A DNA stretch of 64,000 bases from Winogradskyella eckloniae (GCF_013249045.1 NZ_JABRWP010000003.1:434001-498000), one strand, 5' to 3'; positions 23,018 through 33,640 are shown, counted from the stretch's first letter. Notes: generated from the sequence alone by a model not told the origin. Numbers and translations: made by a program.

Positions 23018-24831
23018 TACGCCACTTTTTTAGGCATTACGGCTTGTAGTATGTTCGCTATACAGATGACTACAATACAGCCAAATAAATTTAACCATAA
23101 ATAAGGCATCCAATCTAACCACCAACCAATAACAACAATGGCTTGAGTAATTAGTGCGCCAATAAAAACGGCATTTCCTTTTATATATTTAAAGAAAAAA
23201 GCGAGTAAAAAGATACCTAACACATTACCGTAGAATATGGAGCCAATGATGTTAACTAACTGTATAAGATTTTCGGCAAGATCCGCAAAGCAAGCAATTA
23301 TAATGGCCACGATTCCCCATCCAAATGTAAACCACTTGGTTACTTTAACCATATGAGCATCATCCTTTTCTTCTTTTAAATTTCTACCGTATAAATCTAT
23401 TGAAGTAATGGTAGCTAAAGCGTTTATTTCTGAAGCTGTAGAGGACATTGCAGCTGAAAGTATGACCGCCAACAATAAACCTATTAAGCCTTTAGGGAGA
23501 TTATTGAGGATAAATGTAATAAACATATAATCTCTGTCATTAGTCTGCGTATCCTTTGCAGCATCACGATATAATGCCATTAGGGCTGCGTTTTTTTCAA
23601 TGTATTCTGAGCTTTCTGTGTCTTGTTCTAAGGCTTTAACCTCACCTTGAAGCTGATGATAGGCTTTCTCATAGTCTGGGTCAACAGCTTTTTTTATTAA
23701 AAACTTGGACTCCGAACGGTATGATTTCTCTAAAAGGTTGAGTTCGGCGAGTTGTTTTTTTGCCGCTTCGTCTTTGCCTTCTGATGATGCCAATTGCAAT
23801 GACGTTTTTTGTTTTAAATCAAAAAGTTGAGCTTGCTGATCTTGTAAGGCTCTGTAGTCATTACCATATTCTGAAGCTAAAACGATCTGCGTGGATTTAT
23901 CTATAAAATTAAGCGGTGAAGGGTTAAATTGATAAAACACAAATACCATTACACCAACTAATAAAATAAAGAATTGCATAGGTACTTTGAGCATACCATT
24001 AAATAGTAAGCCCATTTGCATTTCCTTTATCGATTTACCAGAAAGGTAGCGTTGCACTTGACTTTGGTCAGTGCCAAAATAAGACAACATTAAAAAAGTA
24101 CCACCAATAAGCCCTGTCCAGACGGTATATCTGTTTTCTAAATCAAAAGAGAAGTCTAAAACTTTCATTTTTCCTGTTGCGCCTGCAATGTCTATGGCAT
24201 CTAAAAAAGAAACGTCTTCAGGAATTAAATTAATGATGATAAATAATGCGGCTAACATGCCCGCAAAAATGACAAACATTTGTTGTTTTTGGGTAACTGT
24301 AACAGCTTTAGTACCGCCAGAAACAGTATAAATGATAACTAAAACACCAATGATAATGTTTAAGGTCACTATATTCCAACCTAACACAACAGATAAGATT
24401 ATGGCAGGCGCAAATATGGTAATTCCTGCAGCTAAGCCACGCTGAATTAAGAAAAGAATAGCAGTTAAACTTCTGGTTTTTAGATCGAATCTGTTTTCTA
24501 AAAACTCATAGGCTGTATAGACTTTAAGTCTATGGTATAGAGGAATAAATACCAAGCAAATAATGACCATGGCAATTGGGAGTCCAAAATAAAATTGAAC
24601 AAATCCCATGCCATCAGAAAAGGCTTGGCCAGTAGTAGAAAGAAAAGTAATTGCACTAGCCTGTGTTGCCATTACGGATAGACCAATAGTCCACCATTTT
24701 GAGGTGTTACCACCTTTTATGTAATCTTGTGCATTTTTTTGCCCTTTTGTTTTCCAAGTCCCATAACCAACGATAATGGCTAAGGTAATGATTAAAACAG
24801 CCCAGTCTTTCCAGTCTAAAATTTGAGGCAT
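23017..24831 (-). CDS. Sodium:solute symporter (SSS family)
   Basis: A 604-residue inner-membrane secondary transporter with about 13 membrane helices. Typical SSS features are GNTSKWWTIGLSVMATQASA near 40-60, YEFLENRFDLKTRSLTAILF, GGTKAVTVTQKQQM, and LLAVILSAAMSSTASEINAL near 455-475. A long soluble, helical, charged insert (about 330-420) between two membrane segments is unusual in length. Na+-coupled uptake of a sugar or related solute is likely. It lies 3 nt after a 39-residue membrane protein and overlaps the Gfo/Idh gene by 1 nt, so it may carry the sugar processed by that enzyme and the PIG-L protein. Confidence 0.93.
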   Translation of the reverse strand: MPQILDWKDWAVLIITLAIIVGYGTWKTKGQKNAQDYIKGGNTSKWWTIGLSVMATQASAITFLSTTGQAFSDGMGFVQFYFGLPIAMVIICLVFIPLYHRLKVYTAYEFLENRFDLKTRSLTAILFLIQRGLAAGITIFAPAIILSVVLGWNIVTLNIIIGVLVIIYTVSGGTKAVTVTQKQQMFVIFAGMLAALFIIINLIPEDVSFLDAIDIAGATGKMKVLDFSFDLENRYTVWTGLIGGTFLMLSYFGTDQSQVQRYLSGKSIKEMQMGLLFNGMLKVPMQFFILLVGVMVFVFYQFNPSPLNFIDKSTQIVLASEYGNDYRALQDQQAQLFDLKQKTSLQLASSEGKDEAAKKQLAELNLLEKSYRSESKFLIKKAVDPDYEKAYHQLQGEVKALEQDTESSEYIEKNAALMALYRDAAKDTQTNDRDYMFITFILNNLPKGLIGLLLAVILSAAMSSTASEINALATITSIDLYGRNLKEEKDDAHMVKVTKWFTFGWGIVAIIIACFADLAENLIQLVNIIGSIFYGNVLGIFLLAFFFKYIKGNAVFIGALITQAIVVIGWWLDWMPYLWLNLFGCIVVICIANILQAVMPKKVA

Positions 24832-24834
24832 TTT

Positions 24835-24954
24835 TTATGCGAATGAAGCTGTAATAAAGTAAAATAATACGATATAAACCGCATTAGCGATTAATACTGC
24901 TGTATACATTTTGCTCCATCTTTGGTTTTGTTTTGGTTGGTTTTGATTTGTCAT
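24835..24954 (-). CDS. 39-residue single-pass membrane protein coupled to the symporter
   Basis: A very short gene reading MTNQNQPKQNQRWSKMYTAV then LIANAVYIVLFYFITASFA. It has a polar, Gln/Asn-rich cytoplasmic start, then one membrane helix (about 19-38). Its stop lies 3 nt before the symporter ATG, which implies translational coupling. The pattern is like small helper subunits of solute:sodium symporters. I do not know a named family; the support is the clean frame, start codon and position. Confidence 0.72.
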   Translation of the reverse strand: MTNQNQPKQNQRWSKMYTAVLIANAVYIVLFYFITASFA

Positions 24955-25018
24955 GTTTTTGGTTTTAAGTTAGTTATAAGAGGGTGTTGTAATACGTTGA
25001 TGGTTTCAAAAAAGACCG

Positions 25019-27520
25019 TTAATCGGTTTTTTCTGCGGATAACAAGTTAGCAAAAATTCTGAAAGCACCTGAGACTCCGGCCGGAAATTCTCGAAAAAAG
25101 CTTAATCCTGTATATATATAGTTGCCTTTTCCATACTTTGCAACAAGTAATGCGCCTTGTTTTGAAGCTTCACCTTTATCGTTAGAAGCCAGTAATGGCG
25201 TAAATTCTTCTGACCATTCATTTGGGAAATATAAACCTCTTTCTTGTACCCAACCTTCAAAATCTTTGCTAGTAATTTTATTTGGAAAATTTAAAATGGG
25301 ATGGTTGGGTTCTAAAATTTGGATATCTGCATTTTCATCTGTGACACGATCTCTAGATAATTTTAAATGAAATGGTGCTAATTGCTCTACTTTAAGTCGT
25401 CTGTTGGTATTATATTGAACGACTAAATTCCCTCCGTTTTTTACGTAATCGAGTAAGTGTTTTTGTTTAAACTGAAGGTCGTCTACAATATTATAGGCTC
25501 TAATGCCCAAAACAATAGCGTCAAAAGTCCTTAATTTATCTGGAGAAATCTCCTCGGGTTTTATGATAGATACGTTATAGCCAATTTGTCTAAGGCTTTC
25601 AGGGACAACATCACCAGCGCCTTCGATATAACCAATGTTATTTCCAGTTTTTTTAATGTCTAATCTTACTATTTTACTTTCACTTGGAATTAAAACTGTT
25701 TGAAAAGGAATATGAGAATAATCAATTTCAATGAGTTCATCAGTAAAAAAGTTGCCATTAACATTAACCATTGGTGTAATTAATCCTTCGCTTTGCTGTT
25801 TTGGCGGCACAATAGTAAATACAACCTTTTGAATGTCATTTTTATTGGTTATGGCTATTTTCTGTTTTTCTGGAAACACCTGCCAATCCTTAGGATACGC
25901 CATTTGTACATAACCTTCAATATGGTCTTTACCTGCTTTTACCGTAACGGTTATTTCTTTTTGAGCATGACTATCAAAAATATAGACTTCATTATCTAGA
26001 CTTGCAGATACTATAGGAACAATCTCGAATGGTCTGTATAGTTCTCCTTTATCCGGTTGCGAGTATCTGTAAACGACAGGTTTTTTAATTTGTATTGGTG
26101 TGCCTTCGATAAGTAAATTAAAGTCAACAAATACGGCACGTGGTGTTTCTGGTAGACCTATTAAATTTTGGTCCTTTACATCGTACATGCCTAATGTACT
26201 TTGGTTGTTAAGCCAATATGGTGTGGTGTAGTTGATGTCTTCTGGGATGACAATACTTTCTTCAAAAGTTAGTTTTTGGTTGGCAGCTAAGGTCATGTTT
26301 TTAGAAATACCACGTTTAAGGGTAGACATGTGATAAGACATTAAGTCAATTTTAGCATGGCTCCTGTTTAAAACTTCCATATTTAAGACCACCTCAGAAT
26401 TAGGTGTTGCTGTAGGGCTATGAGCTGAAGCTTCAAGATATAAACCAGTACAAGCTTCAATTATAGTCTTTATGTCTTTAGTTTTTATAGTTCTCCAGTG
26501 CTCATCTTTTAAGTTTTGAATCAATTTGTATGCTTCTAACAGTTGCGATAAGTGTTCACTAGGATTTTTAAAATTAAAATGATCTTCAATAGGTTTTAAA
26601 ATGTTTTCTATGGCTTTACCACCTTCAATTCGTGTCCATGAGGTATCCAAACCTTCAAAAACACTTTCCTTTTTTGTTAAGGGTTTACCTTTTAAAAATT
26701 CAATATATTCTTGTTGAGTACCACGTTGTGAAAGTCTTCCAAATCCTTGACATAAATGTTGGCTACTCGCTAATGCGGCCACTTCATTGTTAGACAGGCC
26801 TTTGCTAGGATAATAAACACCAATATCAAAGTTTAACATGTTGCTTTTATCAATCTTATTAAACTCTTCTTGGCTACCATAGCGCCACCAAGATGTATTA
26901 TAGAATAATCGTTTGGGTTGCCATGTTTGGGTGTACTTTAATTGCGAAGCGTATTGAGAGGCATCGTTTGCTAAATCAAAAGCTTCTAAACTCAACATAG
27001 CAGACGTGGTATGATGTCCATGTGTAAGACCTGCTCTTCTATGATCAAAACGATTGATTATAACATCGGGCTTAAATTCTCTTATAGCCCAAACCACATC
27101 AGCTAGAACTTCGTCTTTATTCCATATTTCTAAAGTTTCGTCAGGATGTTTGGAATACCCAAAATCATTAGCTCTAGAAAAGCGTTGTTCACCACCATCT
27201 ACACGTCTAGCAGCCAATAATTCTTGTGTTCGTATGACTCCTAATAGCTCTCTAATTTCTGGTCCAATAAGATTTTGTCCGCCATCACCACGTGTTAACG
27301 ACAGATACGCTGTACGCGCTTTTACTTCATTAGACATATACGAGATTAGCCTTGTATTTTCGTCATCAGGATGTGCCGCAATGTACAGTACCGATCCTAG
27401 AACATTGAGTTTTTGGATCGCCTCGTAAATTTCTGAAGAATTATATGCTTTTGGTTGCTGTCCTTGTAATGAAATAATGCCGCCTATAAAAAATAATAGA
27501 CAGAGTCTAAGTTGGTACAT
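25019..27520 (-). CDS. PIG-L family deacetylase, large exported form
   Basis: An 833-residue exported protein: signal peptide to about residue 21, then a PIG-L/LmbE zinc-dependent N-acetylglucosamine deacetylase domain (about 40-300) with the metal-binding H50-PDDE motif and the later THGHHTTSAM histidines. A long beta-rich middle (350-640) resembles NPCBM/Ig-like modules. The C-terminal part (about 650-830) resembles a glutamine-amidotransferase-like (ThuA/BPL type) fold (FDAIVLGIRAYN, GGNLVVQYNT). It probably deacetylates an N-acetylated sugar or glycan in the periplasm. It heads the operon with the 39-residue protein (64 nt away), symporter and Gfo/Idh oxidoreductase. Confidence 0.92.
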   Translation of the reverse strand: MYQLRLCLLFFIGGIISLQGQQPKAYNSSEIYEAIQKLNVLGSVLYIAAHPDDENTRLISYMSNEVKARTAYLSLTRGDGGQNLIGPEIRELLGVIRTQELLAARRVDGGEQRFSRANDFGYSKHPDETLEIWNKDEVLADVVWAIREFKPDVIINRFDHRRAGLTHGHHTTSAMLSLEAFDLANDASQYASQLKYTQTWQPKRLFYNTSWWRYGSQEEFNKIDKSNMLNFDIGVYYPSKGLSNNEVAALASSQHLCQGFGRLSQRGTQQEYIEFLKGKPLTKKESVFEGLDTSWTRIEGGKAIENILKPIEDHFNFKNPSEHLSQLLEAYKLIQNLKDEHWRTIKTKDIKTIIEACTGLYLEASAHSPTATPNSEVVLNMEVLNRSHAKIDLMSYHMSTLKRGISKNMTLAANQKLTFEESIVIPEDINYTTPYWLNNQSTLGMYDVKDQNLIGLPETPRAVFVDFNLLIEGTPIQIKKPVVYRYSQPDKGELYRPFEIVPIVSASLDNEVYIFDSHAQKEITVTVKAGKDHIEGYVQMAYPKDWQVFPEKQKIAITNKNDIQKVVFTIVPPKQQSEGLITPMVNVNGNFFTDELIEIDYSHIPFQTVLIPSESKIVRLDIKKTGNNIGYIEGAGDVVPESLRQIGYNVSIIKPEEISPDKLRTFDAIVLGIRAYNIVDDLQFKQKHLLDYVKNGGNLVVQYNTNRRLKVEQLAPFHLKLSRDRVTDENADIQILEPNHPILNFPNKITSKDFEGWVQERGLYFPNEWSEEFTPLLASNDKGEASKQGALLVAKYGKGNYIYTGLSFFREFPAGVSGAFRIFANLLSAEKTD

Positions 27521-27544
27521 GTGGTCATAAAGTTAGTTGCGCGT

Positions 27545-27552
27545 CAAATATA
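27545..27552 (-). promoter_or_regulatory. -7 element of the PIG-L operon
   Basis: TATATTTG on the minus strand is a perfect TAnnTTTG box 24 nt before the PIG-L start codon. No clear TTG is seen at the -33 position. Confidence 0.55.
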
Positions 27553-27954
27553 GAAAAGAATAAAAATTCTAAACATTCATTTAGATTTATTTAACGATTC
27601 GATAGAGCCATACACGTGCATTCTGTTTTTTTAAGAAGGTACGGTTGACATATAATAATAAATATTGAACTGTTTTATTTATAGCACAAATCCTTTTGTT
27701 GAAGTATCTCTATGGAATTTATATGGGCAAAGCTTTATTGTTTTTTTCTTAAAGGAAACCTTTCAATACTAAAAGAAATACAAAGTATCAAAAATGCAAT
27801 TGATATTTAGAGGTGTGCGCTTGGGAAGAACGCCTTTTAGTATGCTTTTGTAAATAAAAAATGATGTATACCTCAATAATACAGGCTTTTATGAATGTTT
27901 TGTAGAATATATTAACAAACGATAAACAAATGGGGTTTAACTCATTTAATTTTG

Positions 27955-27962
27955 TAATTTTG
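27955..27962 (+). promoter_or_regulatory. -7 element of pyrG
   Basis: TAATTTTG followed by CC is a perfect TAnnTTTG box, 20 nt before the pyrG start codon. The 14-mer TTTGTAATTTTGCC that contains it recurs unchanged in front of mnmA at 33670-33683. Confidence 0.6.
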
Positions 27963-27973
27963 CCTACGTTTAA

Positions 27974-29599
<1,626 letters not shown>

Positions 29600-29672
29600 T
29601 ATTAAAACGTGCCACTTTGGCGCAATATTAACTTTGGACAGTTTTTTGGGTTGTCCATAGAGTTACCTTATA

Positions 29673-29704
29673 AGACCTGTTAGACTTTAAAACCTGACAG
29701 GTCT
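29673..29704. repeat. Inverted repeat AGACCTGT/ACAGGTCT between pyrG and yidC
   Basis: A perfect 8-bp inverted repeat (29673-29680 and 29697-29704) separated by 16 nt, in which ACCTG also appears a third time in the loop (AAACCTGACAGG). There is no T-tract. ACCTGACAGG-type intergenic repeats are familiar to me from flavobacterial genomes, but copy number cannot be checked here. Confidence 0.5.
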
Positions 29705-29721
29705 AAAATTGAAAACTAAAC

Positions 29722-31623
29722 ATGGAAGAAAAGAAATTCGACGCTAAATCAATCATTGGTTTTATCCTAATATTCGGAATTTTGGTATTTATGATGTATC
29801 AAAATCAGCCAACTCCAGAAGAGCTAGAAGCACAGAAAAAGGCAGAGCAAGAGCAAGTTGAAGCAGCTAATTCTAGCAAACAAGACGACCCTCTAGTCAC
29901 TACAGCTAATGATTATGCCAATACGCAAACGTTAGATTCTACACAGTTAGCAGCTGCTCAAGGAAAATTAGGACGTTTTGGGTATGCAGCCACTTTGCCA
30001 GGCGATGATGTTACCACAGTAGAAACAGATGTTTTTGAATTAAAATTTAATAGAATTGGTGGTCATTTAGCACAGGTTAAATTGAAAAAGTTTGTGGATT
30101 ATGATTCAGTACCTATTTATTTGGTAAAGGATAATAATAGTGCCTTTAATTTAACGTTTGGTACTTCAGACAATCGCACCTTTAATACCCAAGAGTTACC
30201 ATTTCAGCCTAAGGTAACTAAAAGTGGCGCAAATACCATTATTTCTATGCGATTTAAGGCTTCAGAAACGGCATTTTTAGAATACCGTTATGAGTTGAAG
30301 CCAGATGATTATATGATTGATTTCTCAATTAAATCTCAAGGTTTAAGTGGTGTTTTTAATACGTCGCAACCAATTACTTTAGATTGGAAACAAAAAGGTA
30401 TTCGTCATGCCAAAAGTATAAGCTACGAAAATCGCTATACAAGACTAACTTATATGTATGATGATGGTAAGGTAGATAAATTATCTCAAATGGGAGATGA
30501 TGATGAAACTGAAACAGAAGTAGAGTGGTTATCATATAGACAATTCTTTTTTAGTTCTATTTTAGTATCCAATGATAGTCCGTTTAAGTCTGTGGCTATG
30601 AGTTCAAAGAATTTGGTTGACGATGAGGAAATAGATACATTGTTTACTAAGATGTATACCTCAAAGTTACCATTAGCCTATAGTGGTGGAGAAATAAACA
30701 AGAGTTTAGGTTTATATTATGGACCAACTGAGGCGGCAACGTTAAAGTCTTATGATAAAGGATTAGATCAAAGTATTCCATTTGGTTGGGGCATTTTTGG
30801 TTGGATCAATAAAATAATTTTTATTCCATTATTTGGGTTTTTAATTCAATATTTACCACATGGAATTGCTATTGTAGTAATGACTATCTTAGTAAAAATA
30901 ATGTTGTCTTTTGTACAGTATAAGCAGTTTTTGTCTCAGGCTAAGATGAAAATTTTAAAGCCAGAATTAGATGCAGTAAGAGAAAAGTATAAAGACAATA
31001 AATTAAAAGCACAACAAGAGACTATGGCCATACAAAGTAGAGCTGGCGCAAGTCCGTTGAGTGGTTGTTTACCTGGTTTAATGCAGATACCTGTATTCTA
31101 TGCCTTGTTTCAATTTTTTCCAACAGCATTCGATTTAAGACAAAAAAGTTTCCTTTGGGCAGATGATTTAAGTTCTTATGATTCTATCTTAGAATTACCA
31201 TTCAGTATTCCTTTTTATGGTAGTCATGTTAGTTTATTTCCAATATTAGCGGCTGTCGCTATATTCTTTTATATGAAAATGACCACAGGACAGCAAGTGG
31301 CATCGCAGCCAACACAAGAAGGGATGCCAGATATGGGGAAAATGATGAAGTATATGATTTACTTCTCTCCATTACTTATGTTGGTATTCTTTAATAATTA
31401 TGCGTCTGGTTTAAGTTTGTACTATTTCATATCAAACTTAATTAGTATTGGTATTATGTTAGTAATTAAAAACTACATTATTGATGAAGACAAGGTATTG
31501 GCAAAAATTGAAGTGAACAAAACCAAGCCTAAAAAGCAAAACAAGTTTCAGAAAAAAATGGCTGAAATGATGGAGCAGGCTGAAGCTCAAAAACAAGCGC
31601 AACAAAAGAATAAAAAGAAGTAA
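29722..31623 (+). CDS. yidC: Membrane protein insertase YidC
   Basis: Inserts and folds inner-membrane proteins, with or without SecYEG. At 633 residues it has the Gram-negative form: an N-terminal membrane helix (KSIIGFILIFGILVFMMYQ), a large periplasmic beta-domain (about 80-350) and the conserved five-helix insertase core from about 355 to 600 (LVKIMLSFVQYKQFLSQAKM, LSGCLPGLMQIPVFYALFQF, YFISNLISIGIMLVIKNYII). The tail is Lys/Gln rich (about 600-633), typical for ribosome contact. It is followed by a strong terminator. Confidence 0.97.
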   Translation: MEEKKFDAKSIIGFILIFGILVFMMYQNQPTPEELEAQKKAEQEQVEAANSSKQDDPLVTTANDYANTQTLDSTQLAAAQGKLGRFGYAATLPGDDVTTVETDVFELKFNRIGGHLAQVKLKKFVDYDSVPIYLVKDNNSAFNLTFGTSDNRTFNTQELPFQPKVTKSGANTIISMRFKASETAFLEYRYELKPDDYMIDFSIKSQGLSGVFNTSQPITLDWKQKGIRHAKSISYENRYTRLTYMYDDGKVDKLSQMGDDDETETEVEWLSYRQFFFSSILVSNDSPFKSVAMSSKNLVDDEEIDTLFTKMYTSKLPLAYSGGEINKSLGLYYGPTEAATLKSYDKGLDQSIPFGWGIFGWINKIIFIPLFGFLIQYLPHGIAIVVMTILVKIMLSFVQYKQFLSQAKMKILKPELDAVREKYKDNKLKAQQETMAIQSRAGASPLSGCLPGLMQIPVFYALFQFFPTAFDLRQKSFLWADDLSSYDSILELPFSIPFYGSHVSLFPILAAVAIFFYMKMTTGQQVASQPTQEGMPDMGKMMKYMIYFSPLLMLVFFNNYASGLSLYYFISNLISIGIMLVIKNYIIDEDKVLAKIEVNKTKPKKQNKFQKKMAEMMEQAEAQKQAQQKNKKK

Positions 31624-31642
31624 TTCTTTAGTCTTATAAAGG

Positions 31643-31672
31643 AAGCCTTAACCTAAGCGTTAAGGCTTTTTT
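31643..31672 (+). terminator. Rho-independent terminator after yidC
   Basis: A perfect 10-bp stem AAGCCTTAAC (31643-31652) / GTTAAGGCTT (31659-31668), a 6-nt loop and six T (31667-31672), 19 nt after the yidC stop. Confidence 0.92.
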
Positions 31673-31770
31673 ATTGAAGTATCTTTTTGGACGTTTTGGG
31701 CGTATGTACGTGGCTTCCATGATTGTCACATAATTTTAGAATAATCTACAAGACCAAAACCATTTAAATT

Positions 31771-31799
31771 ACAAAAGCCCAAACTTTACGTTTGAGCTT
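31771..31799 (-). terminator. Probable terminator of the FAS1 lipoprotein gene
   Basis: AAGCCCAAAC (31775-31784) and GTTTGAGCTT (31790-31799) pair over 10 bp (one A-C mismatch on the plus strand, G-U on the minus-strand RNA) with a 5-nt loop. On the minus strand it is followed by TTTTGT. It lies 54 nt past the stop. Confidence 0.55.
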
Positions 31800-31852
31800 C
31801 TGCACCTAACTATTTATTAATCAAAACATATTAATAAATTTCCTTATTTATT

Positions 31853-32833
31853 TTATTGTGGTGTTAAAACAACTTTGTCTATCACATGAACAACACCGTT
31901 GATTGCTTGAATATCTACTAGAGAAACGATAATATTAATTACTCTGCCGTTAGCATCCGTTAAACTAAAAGACGTATTGTCTGCAGTAATTTCTCCACCA
32001 AGCGTTGTTACTGTTCCGTTTGGTAATTGTGATGACTGTACATTAGCGTTAACGATGTGATATAACAATACGGCATCAACAGTGTCAGTGCCTAAATCTG
32101 ATAATGCAGACACATTTAATTCTGCTAATAAATCTGAAAAAGCATCGTTGGTAGGAGCGAACACTGTAAATGGTCCAGCTGTAGCATCAGAAACAGTTGT
32201 TATGTATGGAACAGTTGGTGTTCCTGAGTCAGCATAAGCCAATGCAGCAACTAAAGTATCTAAAGCAGGATTTGTTGTTGCAAAAGTCGCTATTGTTGGT
32301 AACCCTATAACTTCATCTACAATATGTACTATACCATTTGAAGCTATATTATCTGCATTTGTTACTGTAGAAGATCCATTAATCATTACGCCACTAGTCG
32401 TTTTAAAATATAGACTCAAATTTGCACCATTAGGTCCAGTTGCACCAGTGTTTACATAACCAGATCCAGCATTAGCCAAAGTCGTTGAGTTAATCGTCTC
32501 TCCAATTATAACATGATTCAATAAAATATTTCTTACTAAATCTTCTTCTGCAGTAGATAAATTGTCTAAGTCTAAACCAGTTGCTGTTAAAAGATCAGCA
32601 AAAGCCTCATTGGATGGAGCAAAAACTGTAAATGGTCCAGAACCTTGTAATGTCGTTACTAAATCAGTGGCTGTGAGGGCTGCAGCTAAAGATGTTAAAT
32701 TGTTTTCTAAAGCAATATCAACAACAGTTGTTGGAGCTGTTGTGCCATTGTCATCATCGTCGCTACATGAAGTAAAACTTATAACCATTAGAAATACTGC
32801 AAGTAATTTGTAGTTTTTTAAAATAATTTTCAT
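31853..32833 (-). CDS. Lipoprotein with two FAS1 (fasciclin) domains
   Basis: A 326-residue lipoprotein. The lipobox is SFTSC with the lipidated Cys23, directly followed by SDDDD, which fits the Bacteroidota surface-export signal for lipoproteins, so it is probably exposed on the cell surface. Two FAS1 adhesion domains follow (about 38-178 and 182-326), each with the TVFAPTNDAF-type H1 motif (TVFAPSNEAF, TVFAPTNDAF) and an IVHIVDEVI / VVHVIDKVV motif at the end. It is transcribed away from the MORN-like gene. The 30-bp palindrome seen in the photolyase island lies 45-74 nt upstream of its start. Confidence 0.93.
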   Translation of the reverse strand: MKIILKNYKLLAVFLMVISFTSCSDDDDNGTTAPTTVVDIALENNLTSLAAALTATDLVTTLQGSGPFTVFAPSNEAFADLLTATGLDLDNLSTAEEDLVRNILLNHVIIGETINSTTLANAGSGYVNTGATGPNGANLSLYFKTTSGVMINGSSTVTNADNIASNGIVHIVDEVIGLPTIATFATTNPALDTLVAALAYADSGTPTVPYITTVSDATAGPFTVFAPTNDAFSDLLAELNVSALSDLGTDTVDAVLLYHIVNANVQSSQLPNGTVTTLGGEITADNTSFSLTDANGRVINIIVSLVDIQAINGVVHVIDKVVLTPQ

Positions 32834-32877
32834 TGTTTTGAGTTTTTAAAGTGTTCATCATTCAAACCGCGCTGGTT

Positions 32878-32907
32878 TGTTTAACAAATATAGAAAATGG
32901 TTAAACA
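32878..32907. promoter_or_regulatory. 30-bp palindromic operator, copy C (FAS1 lipoprotein gene)
   Basis: TGTTTAAC (32878-32885), a 14-nt spacer and GTTAAACA (32900-32907): perfect 8-bp arms identical to copy A. It lies between the divergent FAS1 and MORN-like genes; the right arm overlaps the first codons of the latter. On the minus strand a TATATTTG box (32892-32885) lies inside the palindrome, unlike copies A and B, where the -7 box is 5 nt outside. Confidence 0.75.
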
Positions 32908-33607
32908 AAAAATTTATTCTCTTTTTATTTTAACAGTTTTTTTAACAACTAGTTATGCTCAAAAATCTGTAAATCAATTTGATAAAGACGGTAAACGTCA
33001 TGGGAAATGGACAAAGAACTACCATAAAACAGATCAAAAACGATATGAAGGCACGTTTGTTCATGGTAAAGAAGTAGATTCCTTTAAATTTTACACTTTA
33101 TCTTCTGGTAAAAGTGTATTAAGTGCAGTAAAAGTGTTTAATGAGCACGATAGTATTGCAGATGTTACCTTTTTTGCTTCAACTAAAAAAGTGATTAGCA
33201 AGGGTAAAATGAACGGAAAACGATTTACAGGCGATTGGGTTTTTTACCATAAAAATTCTTCAGATATAATGATTAAAGAACATTATAATGACGCCGGATT
33301 ATTAGAGGGTGAACGTATTGTTTATTTTAAAACAGGAAAAGTTGCAGAACGTGCTAACTATAAAAATGGCGAATTGCATGGCGAATCAAAATGGTATTCG
33401 GAGCAAAATGTACTACTAAGGCATGCTAATTATATAGAAGGTCAGTTAGAAGGAAAAACCATACATTATAATTCAGAAGGACAAGTTGTCTCTGAAGGCG
33501 ATTATAAGGACAATAAAAAGGATGGGATTTGGAAGTATTACAAGGCAGGACAGCTTAATAAAAAAATTGACCATACCACAGAAGAAATTATATATAAAAA
33601 AGAATAG
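32897..33607 (+). CDS. Exported MORN-repeat (YwqK-like) protein
   Basis: A 236-residue protein with a signal peptide (MVKQKIYSLFILTVFLTTSYAQ) and about seven MORN-like repeats of the form GxxxGxWxxY: DGKRHGKWTKNY, NGKRFTGDWVFYH, NGELHGESKWYSE, EGQLEGKTIHYN and DNKKDGIWKYYK. Such proteins are often labelled YwqK antitoxin-like by similarity alone; a periplasmic or envelope binding role is more likely. The start codon lies inside the palindrome at 32878-32907, so any protein bound there may also affect this gene. A strong terminator follows. Confidence 0.85.
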   Translation: MVKQKIYSLFILTVFLTTSYAQKSVNQFDKDGKRHGKWTKNYHKTDQKRYEGTFVHGKEVDSFKFYTLSSGKSVLSAVKVFNEHDSIADVTFFASTKKVISKGKMNGKRFTGDWVFYHKNSSDIMIKEHYNDAGLLEGERIVYFKTGKVAERANYKNGELHGESKWYSEQNVLLRHANYIEGQLEGKTIHYNSEGQVVSEGDYKDNKKDGIWKYYKAGQLNKKIDHTTEEIIYKKE

Positions 33608-33640
33608 TTTAAAGCTATACTATCAATAGAATTTGAAAAT

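Noticed and set aside
32897..33607. MORN-like protein as an antitoxin of a toxin-antitoxin pair
   Set aside because: It has a signal peptide and no toxin-like partner next to it; the antitoxin label comes only from a family name.
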